A stretch of DNA of 64,000 nt, from assembly GCA_018340375.1 (NCBI GenBank), contig JAFFJZ010000003.1, positions 1,922,001-1,986,000 on the forward strand, written 5' to 3'. Within the stretch, counting starts at the first letter, position 1. Every line of letters starts with the position of its first letter. The notes below the pieces were generated by a model that saw only the letters and a program-made list of their open reading frames with translations, had not been told where the DNA came from and ran no database searches. The position numbers and the translations under genes were made by a program. The DNA is from Gonatopus flavifemur (taxonomy: Eukaryota; Arthropoda; Insecta; Hymenoptera; Dryinidae). This document shows positions 29,393 to 44,199 of the stretch, piece after piece.

Positions 29393-31424
29393 TAAAATCA
29401 CTGCGATGCTGTGAAAACTCCAATGTCAGAAGCTTTTTAAATCCTTCGAGCATAAGTTTCAAGGTCCTTTATCGTCACAAGATGAGATATAAATTGAATC
29501 TGCAAAATGTAAAAGGGTTTCAATTCAAAATCATCTCAAGTTTCTTTAAATATAGAATTTTTTGTTCTTTTGTAATACTAGATATCATTATTGAGTATTT
29601 TCATTATTCAGAAATGATTTCCTTATGAATTCCTACATTCGATATTCAGTGCTAGTTCATTTAATAAAGAATTGTATAAGTGTATGCACAATTTTTATGA
29701 CAGATACAAACAAGAACCCATTCGATTTTCAAGTCCTTTTCAAAATACACAAAGTATTCCATAATTACTAACACATATTATTGTAAACATTATTGTCCCT
29801 TCTAGATACATGGACTTACTCGGCGAGGGGCAGAGGAGGCAGCTGCCTTCTCTGTTGAAAGCTGAGTTTTGTATTTAATTTTCACCTCCCCCTTAGGAGT
29901 GGAAAAGGGTCGTCAAGAAGCGCGGTGGACTGACAAGGCAAGGGTGCCATGCTTCATTTATCCAAATAAAAACATAACGGCCTATGTGGGAAAATTATAA
30001 AAGATTTGTATATAATTTTCATTCAGTTATATACAAATTGTTATTCTATCGAAGAGAAGAGCGCGCTAAGAAATTTCTCATTGTTCCAGGGAGTCAGTCC
30101 AGCCCCACTTCCTGTCAATGATTTCCATCTGCCATCCCCTATTTGGAGTCCTGGGTACACCCTTGTCTAAATAACGTATCTTAGTATCAGAAGACTTTTT
30201 TCTCTTACACTGTTTCTACGCTATTAAGGGGAGGTTTACATGGAGCGAACTTCAAAGTAAGGTGATTTTCTTGAGTTTCTTTTTTCATGGACAGAAGTAA
30301 ATAAAGAACCTAAGTTTGTTGACACTTACCGGAAGAATTTGTTTGAACCAAAAAATTTGTGTGCTATAACTTTGAAAGAGTTCTCCTCAAAATCATGATT
30401 GGAATCAACTTGTACACCTTGACACTTGCAAGATCAATATCCATAGGTAAACTCATTTGCTTCACGTTATTCAATATGCTCCATCAATGTTCTGAAAAAT
30501 TCAAGTCAACTCGTTATCTCCTTATACCTTGAAATTGCATTATAAAATTATTCCAATGCCAACTTTACTCACAGATTAAAAAGAAAAAATGAAATTGATC
30601 GCGTGCGTGTTCTAATCTTGAAAATGTATTACGGACCCATACACCAAATCAATCGATCTCTGGACATTTCTTTGCTGCCTCTACATAATAGCATCTTTGT
30701 TCATCCACCTTGTATCCTCGTTTCCCATCTATTCGCATAGAATCCACGGAGATGCGACATGACCACAGGTGGATATGCTGGTAGGAAAATATTTATCATA
30801 ATCATAAATGATGGCCAGATGAATACATTGAAAATAAAAAACTAGGTTAGGCGAAGAGTATAAATCGAAAATATTGGAAATGTATAGGTGCTTGACTCGA
30901 GTAAAAAACGAATATTACAGAAATAAGGTGCTACTGGGTGCGTGAATAAGAGAACATAATTTTCACCTTTTGGAATAGCAGCAAAAGTAATGATTGACTT
31001 GACCGCTTAATCAACTATACATGAAATTCATCCGCCTTCTATATGCCATGCTAAGGTTTTGTTGTTCCTGAGCGAACATCAGTTCGATCCTAAAAACCAG
31101 TTGAAAACAGAATAAATTTAGTAGAATCTATTGATCTGATTTAGACCGTTTTCTTCGTTTGTGCGTTAAGATGATTCGTATGGATTCGTATAGAGGAAAA
31201 GATTCTACGTACCTGAATTTTTACAGAATTCACACTTGAGCACATTGCTATGCATTGCCATGCATTGCTGTTGTACAAACTGGTACAAACGGTATTCAAT
31301 GCTATTGTACAAATGCGGCTTCCGGTGAATTTGGCGTGGCTTGGAAGCTTGGATAACGGTGTTGCCGTTCAAAAGTTGTCCCTTCTTTGTGATTGGTTGA
31401 TTCCCATGGAACTACATATCATGT
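29393..31424. other. noncoding stretch
   Basis: Mostly AT-rich, with a GC-richer segment at about 29,815-30,130 of unknown nature. A short hairpin (TTGTATATAA / TTATATACAA) lies near 30,006-30,040. No tRNA or gene was identified. Confidence 0.4.
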
Positions 31425-31566
31425 TCCCGGGTGCTTCCGATATTGTTTGAAAGGGTTAATCAGTCTTTTGTAACCTGTACGATGATTGGTGGATACATTT
31501 TGTTCTGCCAATTATCGTACAGGTTACGAAAGACTGACTAACCATTTGGACAATATCGGAAGGGCA
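31425..31566. mobile_element. MITE with about 55-bp arms
   Basis: TTCCGATATTGTTTGAAAGG, followed by GTTAATCAGTCTTTTGTAACCTGTACGATGATTGG, is repeated in reverse complement from CCAATTATCGTACAGGTTAC to GGACAATATCGGAAGGG. A C-rich run follows at about 31,567. Confidence 0.75.
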
Positions 31567-32017
31567 GCCCCCCCCCCACGCCCCCAATACACCGAACGTG
31601 CATCGTACGGTAAACACCCGTTGTTCCGAATTTCAAAATTGCGAAAAAGTTTTGGTAACGTCTCCTTTGATTCGCGTATGATTAGAAACATCCAGTTATA
31701 TTTCGGGATTACCTTGTTCGGCAAAAGTGGACAGATAAACGGAGATTCGTAGAATAATGCAGAAATATTGAGAAATATGTAGAGAAGTCCAAAATTTAAT
31801 ATGGAGATTTAACGACTTTCGTACGCATTTGTAGAGGGATTATCTGTCGCGCATAAATGTAGCTGTATACAAGCTAAATTAAAAAAAGATTTGAAAAAAG
31901 CAGTACATAAGAGAGTTTATAGAAACCAATTTGGAAACTAGGTGTATGAGAGGGATAAAGAGATGAAACCAAATGAGAATAAAAAACATTTCAGCTTTGG
32001 CCCATTCAATATAATTT

Positions 32018-32060
32018 ATATATATATATGTATATATATATATAGATATATATATATATC
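32018..32060 (+). repeat. TA-rich microsatellite
   Basis: An interrupted (TA)n tract. A similar tract lies at about 33,926-33,962. Confidence 0.8.
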
Positions 32061-32535
32061 TTTATTATGTATATGTATATATCTATATCAATTAAAATCT
32101 ACTATACAATGTTGTTCAAATATTAACTAATTAATACAATAGTATAGTAGGTCTAACTACGTACAATACAATACATGATGATTGTTACGCATACACATAT
32201 TTTTAATTTCTTGTTCTATGTGCGAGCGGTTAGGGTGTATGTATAGAATAATGCATATATGAATTTATATGCATGATGTGTGAATTTACACATATATATA
32301 TATAGTTCTGACAAAGCAATCCATGTCTTGAAGATGTCTTATGCAAGATCAAAAAGTATCTTTCAGATGTCTGAAATAGTTTCTACCCCTAAAAAGATAT
32401 CTAAAGGACATCCGAAAGGTACCTTGCCCAAAGAATCTTTTAGATCTCCCAAAATATACTTCTTAGACACCTTGAACTTGTCTTGAGATATCTTCAGGAG
32501 ATGAATTCTTATGTGATTCTTTCTTTCATATCCGT

Positions 32536-32711
32536 ATACCCAGATAGAAAAGTATGCTCTCAATATTTTGTAACATGACATGTTATGGATATCATTACCA
32601 ATAACGATAATTATGCTTTATGCGATAATACCTTGGCAACTATGATGCAAAGACTTCTCGACATGTCACTGTTCCGATGGCATTATTAAAACATTTTTCT
32701 ATCTGGGATAT
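32536..32711. mobile_element. MITE with TACCCAGATAGAAAA termini
   Basis: TACCCAGATAGAAAAG opens the element and TTTTTCTATCTGGGATA closes it. The terminal TACCCAGATA decamer is shared with the 5,084-5,375 palindrome, although the interiors differ. The repeat-rich block just upstream (32,300-32,500) shows its own imperfect internal repeats (CTTGAAGATGTCTT / CTTGTCTTGAGATATCTTC). Confidence 0.65.
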
Positions 32712-35700
32712 CATTCTACGGGTAGATGTATTCTCCCATGCATTTTGAGTACACTCGGACAGGTTTCTCGTACACTCTCTACCACTGATTAAATTATAAA
32801 TCGCTTTTTTCTATATTTAACTGCATTTCAATCCATATATGTAAACAATTAATATTTGCCCCTTTATTTTCTTTGTCTCTTAGAATTTTACTTGCTCACT
32901 TTCACTTTAAATATTTACAATTCCAAATTCATCTGTTGGAAAAGTTGACTCAACATCATCGACATCATTCTGTAATTGGTACACAGTTGTTGACCGGTAG
33001 TAACAAAAACATCTTTCGATGTGAAACAAAGAAACTTTATAAAATCTCTAAAAAAAAATTGTTCCATTTCCTTCACAATTTCAATTACGAAAGTTATTGT
33101 GTACTTTCTTCATTTTGAATACTCATAAATGTTACCAAGAAGAAATCAAAGTGATCTTCGATGCGAAATTCTGAATGTTGTTGGAAAATTACCCGAACAA
33201 TGTTCGATATGTTCATTAAGACAAAAAAAAACAATCGTAGAATCATTCCACTATCGTTGTTCATTATTTATCGTCCTCTCAACTCTTCTAACAGAATGGA
33301 TCGTGGAATGCGCATTCTAAGCTTTAAGCTCTTTGTTAAATTCTATCAAATCTAATTGAAAATTGATGTACTTCTTTTTACTTTGAATAACACACATGAT
33401 AATGCTAATGACAATCATAATAAAGGTATCTCTTTTTCTCAAGTTGGATTTAATGTATTCTTTTCTATTTGAGAAAATATTTTGAAAATATAATCAGCTG
33501 GTAAAATGACTCATTTTCCATTGACAATTGCTACTCTGTCTCCATTTCAATTGTACTCATTATCATTGTACAAGTGTATAAAAATTCTTTTTTTAAGGAG
33601 TAAAAGTTCGAACTAAAAATTCACGGAGTTAAAAATGTATTACCAGCTAGGATGATGCGATTGTAAAAAAATATTGAAAAAATAAAACCTTCTGATTTTT
33701 ATTTGGTTACTCAAGTAACTTGTTTTAGATAATCGCTATTATATTTTAATATATGTCAAATTTACATAGATTATTACTCAACATTTTCATTATAGCCATA
33801 ATCGAACGAACATTGACTTTTCAGAGGATTATTTGACATGTTTGAATTCATTATTTAAAGGAACAAAATGCAGACGTTTATGAATGCCACAAGTATTTAC
33901 ATCTTCTGTTTTCAAACGATATGCATATATAAGTATATATATAAATATATATATATATATACTTATAAGCCTAATATCAACACACACTTCACCGTTAGAG
34001 TATATTCGAAATCTAAATATGTGATATTTAGCAAATTTCACGTGTGTTATATAATATATAATAATATTTTATCTCATAATTTATCTTCTTCATAGAAGAA
34101 TCGTACACAAATGAAACACAGTTCGAATGAAAATCATTTCAAGTCATTTCCGATATATGATCAAAGAAGTGAGATTTCAAATTGAATATCCACGAAAATG
34201 CCATTCTTGAAAATATACCCTTTCTTTTCAAAAGATAAATAAATTCATAGGAAGATCTGTTATTTTTTTTTTCAACACATGTAAGTCGCTTTCATTGATT
34301 TTCCGAGATGATGAAATGTCGCTGAAGTAGAATTTAATTTTTATTACGCAGCATTACTTTTTCCATTCGATCATCAATTGTCGAACAAAGTATATTTGAG
34401 AAATTAATGAAATGAATTGTACTTGGAAACAAGTTCGAAAACGTATTTGCATCTCACAGTGTTATCAAAAAAGGATTAATATAGAATTTTCTCATGTTGA
34501 ATTCGACGAATTGAGGCGATGAGGAGAATAACTCGCTTGAGAGGATACTACTGGTGTAGATTATATCATCAAATTGCTTCAAAGTAATCCGGATGGAAAT
34601 ATTTCGCTGAAAAATTTCTACAAAACCATGAATAATGTCTAAGAAAATCTGGAAAACTTTGATAAACTCTGAGAATCTGTGAAATTTTCATGAGAAATCT
34701 ATTAAATTTGGAACACTTTGCACAGACTTTGTTCAGAGTTTTTTTTTCATTTTTTTCAGACAAATTGGAACAAAATTGCGCTCAAAAAAAACTCTGACAA
34801 AACTCTATCATGTTATTAACATTATTGACAAATTTTGAAATCCTAAAAGTATTTTAAAATTTTTCCATTTTTTCCAACAGTCAGAAAAATTTTAGAAATT
34901 CATTATAACTCCGTCAAATCTTTTTCAGAGCGCCATTTCGTTCCTATTTGTATGGCAAAAAAAGATGAAAAAGAAGAAGTAATCTGATATCACACACATT
35001 AAGGCATGATAATTTATTGAAAACAATATGAGAAGGAAAAATGAATGGTAAAACTTGTAAAGGAGACCTAGATTAAGTTATATGAAGCAAATTATACACG
35101 ACAAGAGCTGCCGTAGATGAGTAGAAATTAAGCGTTTAGCGGGTAATAGACAGAATTGGAAGATTTCATCAAACACGATGATGATGAATAGCTCAAAAGT
35201 TTTGAATAGTGGAAGACGCTTGACTCGATTTGAAAAATTCGAGTATTCGCACACTCCTACCAAATGTATTTGAAAAATGATTCTGTGGAGATTGGAGAAC
35301 ATGTTTTCGAAGATCAACGAAAAGCATGATATAAAAATTAAATCGGTTCAAACGGTATATTCATATTAGATCGAATAATTGATAAGATTGAATATTTGTT
35401 TGATCATCATGAATATGTTTCGTTCGAAATTTCATCATCTTCCGAGAGATCCAGATCATTTTTTGTATAACACTGTAAAAAAGATACATTTTGTGAATGT
35501 GATTGGCCGTATAGGCTTGTTAGAAGGGAAATTTATTTAACGAAGGAATCAAAATCCAAGCAGTACTTTTTGAGAGGAAGGCATCGAACGAATCATTTAT
35601 TGCCTTTCCTTTTGCAGGGATCATACTAATATTTGAAATTGACTCACTTCTCCAATCAAGACTAACATTTTTCTTTAAAATCTATATCATCTTCGATGGG

Positions 35701-38311
35701 ATATCGCGTCTGAATTTTTGAAATTTATCCTTATGTATTAGAATCTCAGTACAAATATAGTGCAATAAATCGGAATACATTTATCCCATGTCGTTTTGTA
35801 TATCATCGTTAATCAAATTATTGACATTTGTGTTACTTTTAATGATAAATATTTCTTTCTTTTGGGCTCTTATGGAGTACATATTTTTTTCACATAAGTA
35901 TTGTCTATCGTAAAGTTATACCCTCTACTCTGAACTGTCGGTAAATGGCGTACGTCGCTACTGAATGTTTTCTTATTTCCAATGACATTTTCTATATATT
36001 ATTTTCTTATTTTGTATTCACCGATATACATGATTTTCATCAACAAAAACAATTTATTTCAAATTCGCCATAACGGAAGAATAAAACGAGTTTCATTCAA
36101 TTAGAAATCGAATTTGAAATAAAAGAAAATTTCATGTTTTCAAGGAATCCATTCGTCACAACGAAAATGTTTAGTAGGTATATTTGATATGTCAGCGTGC
36201 CGTTCAGGGCTGTGGAACGTCAAAACGAACGAACGAACGAAATTTGGCTACGCATTGTTTGAAGAACGAAGCGATAAATTGAAATTTTCCATATGCGGCG
36301 ATCGAGTACTTTGCTTTGGGACTGAAAATTGTAATTGGAATACAATGCTAGCGGTATATTTAAATTTTCCAATGAAAGTCCAGATTTAATAAGGAGACTA
36401 AATTGTCCAAGCCGTGAAGTCACACGTCAAATTCAAAAGTTGGGCTTTCGAAAATTGAACAATACTGGGTTACATTGAACAATTACTGCGTTATGCGTTG
36501 ATGAATAAATCGCTGTATTTTGCAAACTAACAGTCCAATCGATCTGAAACTTTCCAAAGAGTTGGTCCACACACTAACGAACAACTTTGTCGCTGGAAGT
36601 TTTTTGTAGCTCATACTTCCTCTACCACTTTTTCAATGCAAAGCATAAAATGTGCGATTTTCACATCGAATAAAAAATTCATCCATTTGTTATCAATTTT
36701 TACAAACTTTCATAACATGGTCATAAAAAAACATAGACAAACATTGATTTTTAATACGAAAAAATGGGTAGTATTAAAAGAGATTTACACGGATTTTCCA
36801 ACCGGACCTCCAATTATTGCTCGATCGTTTCAGGAGTATACAGCGAATTTTCGTCCGTTTGTTTTGATGCTAGAAGGCCGTTAACATTGTAATAATATCC
36901 TTGATGATTCAAGCATTTTCGATCGCCGAAAAAAAACCGCAAAGTCACTTTCATCTTTCCGAGATTGCGGATGAAAGCAATTCAACAAATAAATATTAAC
37001 AATCGAATGACCCCAATAGAATCAGATATATCTTAATACTACTTTTAAAATAACATAATAAATAAATATATCTCAGTTGTTTCAAACTCAAACACAATCG
37101 AATTAAATTAGATTAAATTAAATTAAATTAAATTAAATTAAATTAAATTAAAATAATAAATGAGAAATCACAGACTGTACGTGCTATATGTATAAATAAT
37201 AATTGAGGGGATAGCCGATAAAAATAAGCGTATTTAATGGGACATAATTTTATGATCATGAAATGATGTTTCGTAAAGAAAATCACATCTATTCCTCGCT
37301 TCTTTTCTCTTGATTTAAAACAGAATTAGGTACTTCGGGGAGAAACTTTCAATTAGAATTCTGTTCTGTTTTCTCTCGGCGTTCCCCTGAATTATTCACA
37401 TAAATAATTCATCAAAATTGCACATCCCGTACTACTCCTTTCATATAATACAAGTTGTATAAATAACAACTGAAAAAATATTAAAAATCCAGAGTTGATC
37501 GAAATTAGAGTGAATGAACTTAAAATACCGTTTATGGCGTTAAAAATATTTTGAATGTACAAAAGTTTTCAAAAAACTTTTCCCTACGCAAAATATGTGT
37601 GTGTATGTGTGTGTGTTGGTTTTTTCTCTCGAATACATTTGTTTTCTCGCAATGTGCTCTCTTTCTTTTAAGATTAAAATGTTGATTGTTTTTTCGATTG
37701 GATTTTTTGTTTTTATAAAATTCATATGATATAATGTAAAAATTAGTCAATTCACACATTAAAAGAGTATCATCTATATGTATATGTATATGTATATATT
37801 TATAAACAGCTTGATCAGATATTTCAAATCTAAATGATTTGGGCACATTTTATAATATATATAAAAAATGTAATTTTCAAATAATATGTGTGATACTATT
37901 TCATCTATCTCTTTGTTTTTTCTCAAGTTTTGGAAAGTAAATGAAAAGTATGTGCGCCTTCTTCATCGACTTGAAAATGGAAAGAAAAATGAAACTTTTT
38001 TTCCATCAGTATTTTCTCTAAAATCAAATTCTCAACGGAAACAAAGCTCAGCCTTTTGGTAGAAAATGCAACTCTCCTCGTCTCTCATACAAATTGTTGG
38101 TTTTTTTGTCAATCAAAAGCACACTGCGACGATTTTTCATATTTTCCATAAAAAATGCAGTGGATCATTTAGGAAATGCCTTGAAAAAGACTTACCAAAG
38201 ACATTGACAAATACACTCGCTTTTTAGGGATTCTTCTGAATTCTCATCATTGATGTAGATTCAATTCACTATGTAAAGTATCTATGACTTGATTTTTGTC
38301 TTCTCCTCGGA
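32712..38311. other. long AT-rich noncoding stretch, includes probable bchs 3' UTR at its right end
   Basis: Only low-complexity sequence and short chance frames are visible. Simple repeats include AACGAACGAACGAACG near 36,225, a TG-rich tract near 37,595 and the pentanucleotide tract at 37,101. The bchs transcript must end somewhere below 38,312, but no single polyadenylation signal stood out. Confidence 0.45.
37101..37153 (+). repeat. (AATTA)n pentanucleotide microsatellite
   Basis: About ten tandem AATTA units, nearly perfect after one early interruption. Confidence 0.9.
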
Positions 38312-39307
38312 TTAAGTATTACTCTCGGCCGAACTTTGTGAACGTAATGAAGAATAGCAACCTTGACACACTCTGACCGGCTTCAAAATGCCTAGTTTTG
38401 AGATTTTCGATTCAAACCTACTGCATCTGTGTGAAAAAGAACCGTATAAATGAACGAATGAGTTAATAATACGAAAAATCAAGTAACGAAATACCAAAAT
38501 ACAAGTTAATTGAGATTAAGGTTCATCTGAATTACGTTAAATTGCCAACGGGCTGATGAAATTCAGGTTTATCATGTTAATACTAGCTAAATCATTTATG
38601 ACCCAGGGGGACTTGTGCCCTATAAGGTACGATATCGTAGGAAACAGCAGAAAATGTTCTCACAAAGGTATGAGGGATAAAGACTGGATAGAAATAAGGC
38701 AGGAGGGAAAACAGAGAAGGATTGGGAGAGATTCAATACATCCAGAATAAGCGGCATAATACAAGGAATCCAGCAAGAGAGAAAATAACTGGAGATACCA
38801 TCTGGTGGAATATTGTGTGAGATTAAGAAGCGCATAAATCGTAGTACGAAATTCATCATATGATCCTTCGACGTTAAGTATATTTGACCTGGGAAAAGGA
38901 GAAGAGCTCAAGTGTGATAAAAAAGAGGGAAAGAGAAATGGATAGAAGCTGTGACAACTCATCAAAAATTTTCACGGTATTGTTATTAACCAATAACTGC
39001 TTTAGCGGGTAGATATTTTTCCAAATCGTATTTAGCAAAACAAAATCTTATTCAATCTCAATAATTTCTTCAATTGAAATATTGCGAATTTGAAATTTTC
39101 TTCACTTACTTTGAACAGAACACTTGTCCACAATTGCGACAATGGTGTCGTCTTTCACAAATATTGAACCTAACTCCACATCCTACACAAGTATCCGCTA
39201 CTTCATCTTTCAGCCAATGATCCGCTACCGTCCGACCAGGCTGTTCGCAAACACTCCAAGAAAAAACTCTTCCCCTCGTATCTCCCACGTAAATCGTTTT
39301 GTGATCC
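38312..39307 (-). CDS. bchs: blue cheese/WDFY3: C-terminal FYVE domain (exons 45-46)
   Basis: Exon 45 (39,307-39,110) ends the WD40 part (VGDTRGRVFSWSV) and begins the FYVE zinc finger: ADHWLKDEVADTC, then C..C, the phosphoinositide-binding RRHHCRNCG motif and QVFCSK. Exon 46 (38,426-38,312) completes it with CSRFESKISKLGILKPVRVC..C and a stop. All eight zinc ligands expected of a FYVE finger are present. The finger is split by an intron of about 680 bp. FYVE domains bind PtdIns3P on endosomal and autophagic membranes. The gene ends 38 residues after the last splice. Confidence 0.93.
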
Positions 39308-39365
39308 CTGAAATATGATACGATGAGAGAATGTTGAAAAAATGACAAACGTGATTGAATTTTAC

Positions 39366-41360
39366 CTTGAAACCGCTAGAGCTGTGATAGAAGCAGGTTC
39401 CGCATTATCCTTACGGTCATAGGCTGTATGCATTGTAAGTTTGCTACGAAACATTAATTGCCGTTGCCATTTGAAACCTTCGCGAAGGATATTTTGTGGA
39501 TTCATTCTTCTAGGTTTTGTATCAGCTTCCGAAACCATGACAAAACTATCGGTCAAACTGGTATCGCTTTTGCTCGTTCTCAAAGCACTCTCGGTGTCGG
39601 TAGGATTGGCAGGACCGTCGCTAAAATATTTTCACAATATTTATTTTGCCAACCACGAAGGATTATCGTTCATTATCATTTATGAATAACTTGATTGTTG
39701 AATTTTCCAAATTACCTGATTTGAGTTCCTTCGCTGTCCGCTCGACCTCCTCCTTCGCTTTTTCGAAACATTGGATTGATGCGACTCTTTCTCCTCAATA
39801 TTACCGTCGATGCATGATTACTTTGCAGAGATGGTTTACTAGTATTACTTGAGCCATTACTCGAGTCATTATCCGAACATTCTTCTTTCTCTTCGTGATG
39901 TCTCGATGCTTCTTTCGCATTTTCTGCTTCGGATAGACTGCTTTCCGAACCACTTTTAGCAAGCATACCTGTTAATGTGAAGTTGGAAATCGAAATCAAT
40001 TTGATATTTGAGTTTGAGGCTTAAGGATCCTCAAGATCTCTATTACTTGATAAAATACTCACTCGATCCTTCCGCAGATATGCTCATTTGTTTGACCAAT
40101 TCGTGTACTCTCTTCTTTGTAGTTTCACTACTTTGTTCTTGTTCTTTGTTTAATGTCTCATTCTTGTCTTTCACAGCCACAATCTCTTCCACTTTTTCTT
40201 CCTCGGCGGGTACTTGTACATAATCCATCGACCACATCTATAAAATCATGAGAAATATGTACTAAATTCACATGTTATCGTTATTAATGACATCAAAATC
40301 TATAATCGAGGAAAATAAAATTTCTCGTGAGAATATAATTGTATTATTTTAACCAAGATTACATGATTGAAACCTCATTATTTTATTTATTAGAAAAACT
40401 TATGGTCGATCGATAAGCCTTGATTCGAATGGATATTTCATATAAAAATTCAACTCACCCGAGCTACTCCATCCGTTGATCCGGTCATAATTACGTTTTG
40501 AGAATCCCATTCGTGTGTTTGACTAAACGCAACACATAAAATTTGTTGCATTCTATCCGCGCGGCCAACACAGGTGTTTACGCTGGCTAATTCTTCGCCG
40601 TTTATACTCCATACGTGCAACCACGTGGCTGCACAAGTCGCTATATCGCCCTTTGAACAATAATAGATGTTTTGTAAGATGAATTTAAAGATGATCAATT
40701 TATATGTACAATCGACGTTCATAACAGGGCTGTTGGAAAAAAAAGAGTTTAATTTTCATGAGAAAAACCTTACCGTCAATTCATTGATCGCCACTGCTGC
40801 TACTGGACCGGCATGACCTCGAAGCTGTCGAACGAATAAACATCGAGATAGATCCCAGATGATTGCTGTTCCATCTCGAGATCCTGATACTATTACGTTA
40901 TACGCTGGACTTGAAGATAAACAAGTAACAGCATCGGTATGCCCGTATAAACATTGTTTTATACAAAGTTGACGTTTTACGTACTCCCAAACTGTAACAA
41001 CCTGTTGATTACGATGATAAATAAAATAAGAATCAAATGACGTCGTTATCAAATGCCGATAACAACAAGAATGATAACACAATTGAATTTGAATGGAAAA
41101 ACTTACAGAGCTAGTACCAGCGGTAACAATCAATTTTGAGGATGGACAAACGCAAGCAACGATTTCCCCACAGCTTTGCATCATTGCCTCGCAAACAAAG
41201 ATTGCTTTGTCGCTATCATAGTTTCCTATTCTGAGTGAATGATCGGCAAATCCCCAAGCAACGTATTTGTTATAAGATGGGGGAATCAATGTTTTATTCT
41301 GTTCAACAGCTAATACAGCTTTATCCACGTGTAATATTTGTCCAACGGGGCCTTTTAATT
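39366..41360 (-). CDS. bchs: blue cheese/WDFY3: WD40 repeat region (exons 39-44)
   Basis: Exons: 41,360-41,107; 41,001-40,774; 40,650-40,459; 40,237-40,063; 39,968-39,716; 39,620-39,366. WD motifs are visible as VVTVWEYVKR, GHTDAVTCLSSSPAYNVIVSG, GTAIIWDLSRCLFVRQLRGH, TWLHVWSINGEELASVNT and NVIMTGSTDGVARMWSMDYV. Exons 42-43 hold an acidic, serine-rich linker that differs most from other animals (KEASRHHEEKEECSDNDSSN). Exon 44 returns to a conserved block (FKWQRQLMFRSKLTMHTAYD). In WDFY3 this region provides interactions with autophagy proteins such as Atg5 and Atg8-family members. Confidence 0.93.
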
Positions 41361-41686
41361 CTGTGGAAAAGAAGTGTAAGAGATGTTTTCATGTTGATAT
41401 ATTGAAAATATGTTTTTCATAACATCTTCAAGTCAAATGGGAACATTCAAATTCGCTTTTGTTTTACACAAGGTGTACGAATTAAAAAAAAAATGAAAGC
41501 TCTGTATGTATAATTCTGGCTAAAACCGATATCAATGTTGACTCAAGAAGATACTAAGTAAATCTGGAATATTTTCACAATATTGAATGTACATAGAAAA
41601 CTCTACATGAGAAGTTTAATTAATGTCACGTTCGCCGGTATCCCTTTGAGTTTTTACTTTCACAAATAAAATTGGTAAACACACAC

Positions 41687-43798
<2,112 letters not shown>

Positions 43799-44199
43799 CT
43801 GAAACATACGATAATAAAAAATGTGAAAGTTTCAATCAATCACGTTTCTAATATAATTATTTGAAATTCCAGTATTGTTAAAAATCGATTAACATTTTTC
43901 AGAGTAATAAAGTTCATGTACTCAAACAAGTTCGATATTTATAAAAAGGATTATCTCTTCAAAGGAACACTCATAAAAACCAACTCTCCAAATTTATCTG
44001 AACGGAAGAACTAAAATTTGATTCGATCGCTTTCTTTTATTTGATAGTCGAATATTTAATTAGTATTATAAATTTTTAATCTGAGTTAATTCAATATTCG
44101 AGCCAAGAAGGCAACACATGGTGTCAGATCTTCCTTCCAATGACACTGATTCAAGTTCCTTCATAACACTAGAGAAAATACAAATAAAGGAGAACAAAC

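Noticed and set aside
29815..30130. tRNA or other structured RNA gene in a GC-richer patch
   Set aside because: No cloverleaf or promoter boxes could be fitted.
12011..38311. Sex-determination long noncoding RNA known from ants
   Set aside because: Considered because of the hymenopteran context, but the flanking genes here do not match what I recall of that locus and no sequence evidence links them.
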